Below, piece after piece: positions 58,107 through 64,000 of a DNA stretch of 64,000 nucleotides. How positions within the stretch are numbered: position 1 is the stretch's first letter; the number at the start of each line of letters is the position of its first letter. Both the position numbers and the translations under genes were made by a program. Origin of the DNA: Vespula vulgaris (taxonomy: Eukaryota > Arthropoda > Insecta > Hymenoptera > Vespidae); NCBI RefSeq assembly GCF_905475345.1, contig NC_066587.1, positions 17,999,558 through 18,063,557 on the forward strand, given 5' to 3'. Below the pieces are notes generated by a model. That model searched no databases. It had not been told where the DNA came from and worked only from the letters and a program-made list of their open reading frames with translations.

Positions 58107-59180
58107 TTAATTAGAAAGATCCCAAATCTTGAATATTTCATCGTCGCTGATTGGCCAAAGTTCTTGGAGCAATGACCAGCCATTTTTTTGCGTGGTAAGA
58201 ATATATTTATTCTTGGGATCGTTTAAATGCGAATAGGCGCCCATCACCAAACTCTGACATATCCTAGCGCAAACACAGACCTTGAGAATTTTTTTTTCTA
58301 AATCCGTCAATTTTCTAACGCTTTGATATCCCTCGATAACGTGTTTACCTTCGGTTATATCTTTACGTTCGAGTAACATGTAACAAATAGCAATGGCCAG
58401 TTCAAATATCAGACAAGTTTTTTGTGAGTCACCAAAATCGATAATAGCTACGATATCGGTACCCTCCTTATTAACCAGAATATTTTGTTCGTTTAAATCG
58501 CCATGTATCATGCCCTGTTCGAGAATCGGTACGAACTTTAATACATTTCTTTCAAACGTATCGATCACATCGCTCGCCAATTGTCTTCGTTTCTCGTCTG
58601 GCACAGCAAATACAAATAAATGTAATTTCGGCATCGACATCAACATCCATATCGTTCTGTGATGCTCGAAAGCCGGATGATAAAATTTCGAAAGTTTCAA
58701 GTCGAGATCGGCCGCTAAATGGCCGACCTTGTAAAGTAATTCCTTATTCCAAGATGCATGTGTTAATAATTGACCAGGCTGATAAATGAAAAGTCTTATC
58801 GCGTGACTCTCCTCGGAATTATTTGTCTTCTCCAAGGTGTAATACGTACCGTTCAAATTTTTAACAGGAATTGGACAATTGAATTGACCGTTCAAAAATA
58901 TCAACATTTCGGTCTGCGCATCTATGACATGAGTATTTCGAGAATCCAAGGAATTTATAATTTTTAAAACGTAGCCGTGTTCGCTTATCTCGGATATATA
59001 AGGATTCTCGTATAATTCCTTACAATGTACGTGATAATTTTTATCGTCGTAAGCATTGAGCTCTTTGATACTCGTAGCTGTTAGACCATAGATCTTGGAT
59101 AGAAGATCGATTACAGTTTCTTCGTTCATATTTGGACGTATACGTTGACCAGGTGATAGCAGCATGTTACTTTTCTCCAT
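58107..59180 (-). CDS. Hykk: Hydroxylysine kinase (HYKK/AGPHD1 family)
   Basis: 357 codons plus stop in one uninterrupted exon. Known family reaction: GTP-dependent phosphorylation of 5-hydroxy-L-lysine in lysine/hydroxylysine breakdown. The protein is an APH (aminoglycoside phosphotransferase) fold kinase: VLKI with Lys73 in the N-lobe, the catalytic loop MIHGDLNEQNILV with Asp228 and Asn233, and the metal-binding IIDFGD with Asp248. Downstream ELAIAICYMLLE matches the helix after DFGD in HYKK proteins. Length is close to the roughly 370 residues of vertebrate HYKK. The start at 59180 is the first ATG in the frame and gives a sensible N-terminus (MEKSNMLLSPGQRIRP). All key residues are present, so I expect an active enzyme. 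It converges on the ADAMTSL gene and diverges from PheRS-beta. Confidence 0.92.
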   Translation of the reverse strand: MEKSNMLLSPGQRIRPNMNEETVIDLLSKIYGLTATSIKELNAYDDKNYHVHCKELYENPYISEISEHGYVLKIINSLDSRNTHVIDAQTEMLIFLNGQFNCPIPVKNLNGTYYTLEKTNNSEESHAIRLFIYQPGQLLTHASWNKELLYKVGHLAADLDLKLSKFYHPAFEHHRTIWMLMSMPKLHLFVFAVPDEKRRQLASDVIDTFERNVLKFVPILEQGMIHGDLNEQNILVNKEGTDIVAIIDFGDSQKTCLIFELAIAICYMLLERKDITEGKHVIEGYQSVRKLTDLEKKILKVCVCARICQSLVMGAYSHLNDPKNKYILTTQKNGWSLLQELWPISDDEIFKIWDLSN

Positions 59181-59243
59181 TATTTTTATCCTGTTATCAA
59201 TTCATATGATCAGTGATATTAAAATATCGATATATCAAACGAT

Positions 59244-59245
<2 letters not shown>

Positions 59246-59286
<41 letters not shown>

Positions 59287-59321
59287 ATTGTATATATATT
59301 ATCCATTCATATGTATATATA

Positions 59322-59376
<55 letters not shown>

Positions 59377-59518
59377 CCATCCATATATATATATACCCAT
59401 ATACATTTATATATATATTTATATACATATACATATATATATCCATATACATTTATATATATATATATATACATATCCATATATATTTATATACATGAAT
59501 TTATATATATATATATAT
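59246..59518. repeat. (TA)n / CATATA repeat block
   Basis: Four long TA runs separated by short CCATT, CCATCC and CATATAC words, upstream of the hydroxylysine kinase gene. Confidence 0.93.
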
Positions 59519-60552
59519 CCACATAGACAATATGCATACATATACATACATATATGTGTGCTTATATATGTATATATGTATGCATTTTACGTAAGAAAGA
59601 TCGAAGAAAACTCGCACAATTGTTAGTTTTATCGTCCCGTAAGTAAACATTGAAAGATAAAGGGTCAACGCTCTCTTTAGAAATATCAAATGCATATAAA
59701 GTATTTCTAACGTGAAAAATTATTCATAGTTGTGTATTAAAGAAATTATTTTATTTTCATTTTATTTTATTAAAAAAAAAAACTGAGAGTAACAAAAACA
59801 AAAAAAAGAAATTTCACTTTGAAATAATCGATTAGAACGCACCTCGTTGTTCGAAGATGACGATATTATTTAACGGCGATCAATCTTTCACAATGAAATC
59901 GGTAATTATTTTCGTGAAAACCATTTATATATGCATACGTTGTCGAACGATACAATCCGTACGATGTCTTCACTCGAAAGGGAAGAAGTCGTTTAAAAAG
60001 TTAAACGACACAATCGTCTCTGACGCGGATGTAATTCATACTGTAACATTGTGAGAGCCAACAAGAAGACGAGAGGGTACTACCATCATGTCGACGACTT
60101 TTAGTCACGTATCTCTTAATTGTACAACTTCGCTAAACTACATACTCGTTTCACTCATAAATTTACACAGAAATACGTCTACGTTCTATTATCTCTTTGC
60201 TGATCGAATTAAAGATAAGAATACCGAAAAAGTAAGAAAAGGAAAAAAAAATAAATAAATAAATAAAAAACAAAAAAAAAAGTAAAAAAAGAAAAGAAAA
60301 GAGAGAAAAGAAGAAAAGAAGAGTAAGAATTTCGAATCTTCGCTATGATCTCACGCTTAATCCTCAGACGTTCAATGTAAATTATTTTTATCGTCAAATC
60401 AAATATTGATACGATGTGTTAACTTAGATGATACGACATTCGTAAATCTTTTTTAAAAAAGACAAAAAAAAATTGTAGATTCGATGTTTTTTACGCGTGT
60501 TCGCCCGTGTAATGACTTTTTGCACGCTTCGATTTTAATCGCATCGCGCTAT

Positions 60553-60564
60553 TGCGTATGCGCA
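60553..60564. promoter_or_regulatory. NRF1/EWG-like site in PheRS-beta promoter
   Basis: tgcgtatgcgca differs at one position from the near-palindromic NRF1 consensus YGCGCAYGCGCR. Such sites are common in housekeeping promoters, and the insect NRF1 homologue is erect wing. It lies about 200 bases before the PheRS-beta ATG. Confidence 0.35.
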
Positions 60565-60767
60565 ATAAATTATATGTCAAGCTTAAAGCCACGAGCATTG
60601 AAATTTAAATTTGCCGCCCGAATCTTTGACTTCCGTTAGTTTCTAACCTATATCAATGCTTTCGTTGTCGTGCATTTAATATTATTATTTATTAGAAAAG
60701 GAAAATAAGAAAACGCAAATTATTGATAGGTTTCTTATTGTCTCTAAGATTTTGACGGGCTTTCAAA

Positions 60768-60825
60768 ATGCCGACTATAGCTGTCAAACGAGATTTATTA
60801 TTTAAAGCACTTGGGAAAACATATT
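60768..60825 (+). CDS. FARSB: PheRS-beta exon 1 with start codon
   Basis: ATG at 60768-60770, donor gtaaga. Encodes MPTIAVKRDLLFKALGKTY and one base of a serine codon. Confidence 0.95.
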
Positions 60826-63584
60826 GTAAGAAAATTACTATAAATTTATTTTTGTCTTATCGCTTGTTTATAATTTTTCTTTAATTAAATAGTAATTATA
60901 CAAATCATTTGGCAGACATTTAAATTCTGTTTCGTGCAAGGATTTTTATTAAACAATTGTCCAAAATTTTGTGTCGTTCCATTCATTGTAAATTGCATAG
61001 GAGTTAAATAATTAATCTTTAATTTTAATAAAGCTATGACAATTTGATTGCAGCCGAAGAAGAATTTCAAAATTTATGCTTTGAATTTGGCTTGGAATTA
61101 GATGATGTGGTAAGGATCTTAACTAGTCGTTGATCTATATAACTTTTTAAACGAGTAATTGTATGTTCCGTTTATTGTATCTATTATAGACTACGGAAAA
61201 ACAGATGATAGCAAAGGAACAAGGTTCCGAACAAAGTACTGGAGCATCGGAAGAAATTATTTATAAAATTGATATCCCAGCTAATAGATACGATCTACTA
61301 TCTTTAGAAGGTCTCGTTACAGGATTACTAGTATTCTTAAATAAGTAAGTACAAATTTATAAAATTGTTTACTATTGATTTGAAATAAAATAAGAAGGAA
61401 GATTCATTTTATTCCTTACATAGGACTCGTGTACCATGCTATAATTCAATAAAACCAATGGTACCAGAAGAAATTGTAATGAAAAAAGAAGTGAGTATAA
61501 AAACTATTTAAAGTCAATAATAATTTATAGAATGAGAAATATTATAGTTGCTTTACAATGTTCTAGTGTTTAAAAGTCAGGGAACATATAGTTGCTGCTA
61601 TATTACGTGATATTACTTTTACGCAAGATTCTTACAACAGTTTCATTGATCTTCAAGACAAATTACATCAAACTATAGGACGAAAACGAAGTATTGTATC
61701 AATTGGTACACATGATTTAGACACTATTAAAGGACCATTTGTATATGATGCAAAACCGCCAAGTGATATTCGTTTTAAACCTCTTAATCAAACAAAAGAA
61801 TATACTGGGGAAGAAATAATGGAATTATATGCGGTAAATATCCTTTGTTAAAAATAATTATTTAAAAAATTATTTGAAGAAGGGAATGAAGAATTGTAAT
61901 AAAAAATGTTAATACAAACATATCCTTTTAAATAGCATCATGCACAACTAAAACAGTATTTACCAATTATAAAAGATAGTCCTGTGTATCCTATAATATA
62001 TGATAGTAATGGTATTGTTTTATCATTGCCACCGATAATTAATGGGAATCATACAAAAATCACTCTCAATACTAAAAATGTACTTATAGAATGTACTGCA
62101 ACTGACCTTAATAAGGTATTTATGCACTCGATTATTACTCTTGTAAATAAGAAAGATCTTTTACCTGATATAATATTATATTATATGGAATTAATGTTTA
62201 GTTAATAAATTTTAATAAATATTTTAGGCAAAGATTACAGTAGATACTATAGTTTGTGCTTTCAGTGTATACTGTGCAAAAAGATATACAACAGAAACTG
62301 TAAAAGTAATATATCCAGATAATAAAATCTTTTATTATCCAGAATTGAACTATCGTACGGAAGAAATAAATAGTGACAATGCAATGAGTTATATTGGGAT
62401 CAAGTAAGTTAGATTAAATTGTACAATTAATAATGATTTTATTATATAATTATATAATTTAGAAAAACTCCAGAAGAGATAGCAAAGCTACTATCAAAAA
62501 TGTCGTTAGAAGCATCAGTAAAAGAAAAAGATAATATAATTGTTGAAATACCTCCAACGAGAAGCGACGTTTTACATCCGTGTGATATTTATGAAGACAT
62601 AGCTATTGCTCATGGATATAATAACATAGATAAAATATTTCCAGAAATAAATACAATTGCCATTGAAGTAAGTACTACAGAGTATCTACTTGAGAGAAAA
62701 TATTTCATATGCGATGATATATTTTAAATTTAAGCTTCCACTCAATAAATTATCTGATCAATTACGCGAAGAATTGGCACGTGCGAGTTTTACTGAAACA
62801 TTGACATTTTCATTGGTAAGTTAAATGCAAAAAAAAAAAAAAAGAAAGATAAACTGTAAACATTAATAGAAAATCGTATTTAAAAATATTTAATGTTACA
62901 GTGTTCCAGAGATGATATTTCAGAAAAAATAGGTCATAAAATAGAGGATATACCAGCTGTTCATATATCCAATCCAAAAACCTTAGAGTTTCAGGTAATA
63001 TACTTTTAGCTATGAGTATGAACAATAAATATATCTTGTTTTTATCACTCCTCATTATAGGTTGCACGTACGACTCTGTTACCAGGATTATTAAAAACAA
63101 TAGCCGGAAATAAAAAGATGCCATTACCTCTGAAATTATTTGAGATTTCTGATATTGTCTTACTTGACCCTACAATGGATGTTGGTGCACGTAATAAAAG
63201 ACATTTATGTGCTGTATATTATAATAAAACTGGAGGTTTTGAAATAATCCATGGTTTATTGGATAGAATTATGCAAGTACTTGAAGTACCATGGAGTACT
63301 GATAAAACAGACACTGGATATTATTTACGTGCAGCAGACGGTAAAATAATAACTTTTCTTTTTTCTTTTTTTTTTTATCTAATCAAAGTATTCCTATTTG
63401 AAAATATTTTCGTATAATATGACATCTTACAGATCCAACTTTCTTTCCAAAAAGATATGCAGAAGTAATATATAATAATAAAGTAATTGGCAAAATGGGA
63501 ATTTTACATCCAGATGTACTTACAAAATTTGAATTAAATTTACCATGTTCTACATTGGAAATTGACATTGAACCATTTCTATGA
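60768..63584 (+). CDS. FARSB: Phenylalanine--tRNA ligase beta subunit, cytosolic (complete, 12 exons)
   Basis: Twelve exons joined by GT-AG introns with matching phase give 1770 bases, 589 residues plus stop, the same length as the human protein as I recall it. The beta subunit forms the alpha2-beta2 enzyme that charges tRNA-Phe in the cytosol. The N-terminus MPTIAVKRDLLFKALGKTY and FCFEFGLELDDV-type residues, PANRYDLLSLEGL (B1 region), IGTHDLDTIKGPF and PLYP-like VYPIIYDSNG with LPPIINGNHT (B3/B4), IPPTRSDVLHPCDIYEDIAIA (B5, about residues 349-369), HISNPKTLEFQVARTTLLPGL and KLFEISD (catalytic-core-like domain) and the C-terminal LEIDIEPFL all fit. The start ATG at 60768 gives the conserved N-terminus. 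Introns are mostly short (about 70-230 bases). Confidence 0.97.
61054..61109 (+). CDS. FARSB: PheRS-beta exon 2
   Basis: Acceptor attgcag, donor gtaagg. Encodes SEEEFQNLCFEFGLELDDV, a strongly conserved stretch; ends in phase 0. Confidence 0.95.
61190..61344 (+). CDS. FARSB: PheRS-beta exon 3
   Basis: Acceptor attatag, donor gtaagt. Contains KIDIPANRYDLLSLEGLV of the B1 region. Ends with two bases of a lysine codon. Confidence 0.95.
61424..61490 (+). CDS. FARSB: PheRS-beta exon 4
   Basis: Acceptor ttacatag, donor gtgagt. Encodes TRVPCYNSIKPMVPEEIVMK and the next two residues; ends in phase 0. Confidence 0.93.
61567..61833 (+). CDS. FARSB: PheRS-beta exon 5
   Basis: 89 codons, phase 0 at both ends; acceptor ttctag, donor gtaaat. 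Contains LQDKLHQTIGRKRSIVSIGT and HDLDTIKGPF, typical of the eukaryotic beta subunit. Confidence 0.95.
61936..62115 (+). CDS. FARSB: PheRS-beta exon 6
   Basis: 60 codons, phase 0 at both ends; acceptor aaatag, donor gtattt. Contains PVYPIIYDSNGIVLSLPPII in the B3/B4 region. Confidence 0.95.
62228..62403 (+). CDS. FARSB: PheRS-beta exon 7
   Basis: Acceptor attttag, donor gtaagt. Begins AKITVDTIVCAFSVYCAKRY; ends with two bases of a lysine codon. Confidence 0.94.
62463..62667 (+). CDS. FARSB: PheRS-beta exon 8, B5 domain
   Basis: Acceptor aatttag, donor gtaagt. Contains EIPPTRSDVLHPCDIYEDIA followed by IAHGYNNI, the B5 domain signature. Confidence 0.95.
62735..62815 (+). CDS. FARSB: PheRS-beta exon 9
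   Basis: 27 codons, phase 0 at both ends; acceptor atttaag, donor gtaagt. Reads LPLNKLSDQLREELARASFT and ETLTFSL, matching the start of the core-like domain. Confidence 0.93.
62902..62994 (+). CDS. FARSB: PheRS-beta exon 10
   Basis: 31 codons, phase 0 at both ends; acceptor gttacag, donor gtaata. Ends AVHISNPKTLEFQ, a conserved substrate-domain motif. Confidence 0.95.
63061..63340 (+). CDS. FARSB: PheRS-beta exon 11
   Basis: Acceptor attatag, donor gtaaaa. Contains VARTTLLPGLLKTIAGNKKM, KLFEISDIVL and RHLCAVYYNK; ends with one base of an aspartate codon. Confidence 0.95.
63433..63584 (+). CDS. FARSB: PheRS-beta exon 12 with stop
   Basis: Acceptor cttacag. Contains GKMGILHPDVLTKFELNLPC and ends LEIDIEPFL before TGA at 63582-63584. 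Confidence 0.96.
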
Positions 63585-64000
63585 TGATGAGATATTAATA
63601 ATGTACACAGATAGTACATAGCAGGAGAAAAAGAAAGAAAGAGAAAATATAAAAATGATAAAATCATTTGAATACTTAATAATTAATAAGAATGTTTTGT
63701 ACTTTCACTGTGATCCACGATAACACTTACCATAAAAAATGTTTTTTCCAACACTTAAATAAAAACTAATGCGACTACTCCATGCAAAAAAAAAACATAA
63801 CCTTTAACATACGTATGAAAGGAAATAACGTTACACAGTATTATTGTGTATTAAATATTTACTTTTTATATTGTAAGTAATTTCGTATATTAAATATTAC
63901 CTCGTGAGAGTAATATAAATGAAAAAAAAATAATTTCTTTTTTGTTTACATTGTTTCTTGTTCAATATTCGATTTTGATAGGCTGAAAATTAACTAATCA
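63585..64000 (+). other. PheRS-beta 3' UTR and downstream sequence
   Basis: AT-rich, no coding signal. A canonical AATAAA at 63758-63763 is the likely poly(A) signal, giving a 3' UTR of roughly 190-200 bases. The last 220 bases show nothing recognisable. Confidence 0.6.
63758..63763 (+). terminator. Poly(A) signal of PheRS-beta
   Basis: AATAAA in aacacttaaataaaaac, 174 bases after the stop codon. Confidence 0.6.

Larger units (their letters stand above)
59181..60767. promoter_or_regulatory. Bidirectional intergenic region between hydroxylysine kinase and PheRS-beta
   Basis: The two genes diverge, so both promoters must lie here. It contains a long TA/CATA repeat block (59246-59518), an A-rich tract (60240-60320) and a less repetitive 60330-60767 segment next to the PheRS-beta start. 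On the minus strand an acceptor-like ataacag lies 10 bases before the kinase ATG and a donor-like gag/gtgcgt at 59842, hinting at a 5' UTR intron. Confidence 0.5.

Noticed and set aside
59857..60054. Small plus-strand open frame between the kinase and PheRS-beta genes
   Set aside because: Low-information sequence, no homology recognised, and it overlaps the likely kinase promoter or 5' UTR.
1..64000. tRNA, rRNA or other structured RNA genes
   Set aside because: I looked for B-box-like GGTTCGA words with matching acceptor stems and found none convincing; a tRNAscan-SE/Infernal run would be decisive.

Overview
The window is a piece of an animal nuclear genome, most likely an insect and plausibly a hymenopteran (bee, wasp or ant). 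I infer this from AT-rich sequence in which CpG words such as TCGA and CGAT are nevertheless common, very dense dinucleotide and tetranucleotide microsatellites, GT-AG introns, and the gene content. I cannot fix the species without a database search.

Three protein-coding genes are supported. (1) Positions 799 to 54115, plus strand: the 3' part of a large secreted ADAMTS-like gene of the MADD-4 / ADAMTSL1-3 / Drosophila nolo type. I traced 22 coding exons with consistent splice phases, giving 4674 coding bases (1557 codons plus stop). They encode a thrombospondin type 1 (TSP1) repeat, an ADAMTS-type cysteine-rich module, seven more TSP1 repeats, an immunoglobulin domain, a long cysteine-free linker, three more TSP1 repeats and a C-terminal PLAC domain. 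The first visible exon follows a normal splice acceptor, so the promoter, signal peptide and first exon(s) lie upstream of the window. (2) Positions 58107 to 59180, minus strand: a complete one-exon reading frame of 357 residues for hydroxylysine kinase (HYKK family, APH fold). (3) Positions 60768 to 63584, plus strand: a complete 12-exon gene for the cytosolic phenylalanyl-tRNA synthetase beta subunit, 589 residues, the same length as the human protein as I recall it.

Layout: 1 to 54 kb is the ADAMTS-like gene with large repeat-filled introns (one of 19.4 kb, two of about 8 kb) and tightly clustered 3' exons; 54.1 to 58.0 kb is its probable 3' UTR and downstream DNA; the ADAMTS-like and hydroxylysine kinase genes converge tail to tail; hydroxylysine kinase and PheRS-beta diverge head to head across about 1.6 kb. 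The three genes have no evident shared pathway: one is an extracellular matrix or synaptic organiser protein, one an amino-acid catabolic kinase, one a housekeeping translation enzyme.

Points worth a second look are the apparent absence of the ADAMTS spacer domain from the ADAMTS-like protein, a glutamine-rich insert inside its cysteine-rich module, a large inverted repeat and several nested minisatellites in the introns, and a repeat-poor island with an unexplained antisense reading frame in intron 6. I found no convincing tRNA, rRNA, CRISPR array or intact transposon.
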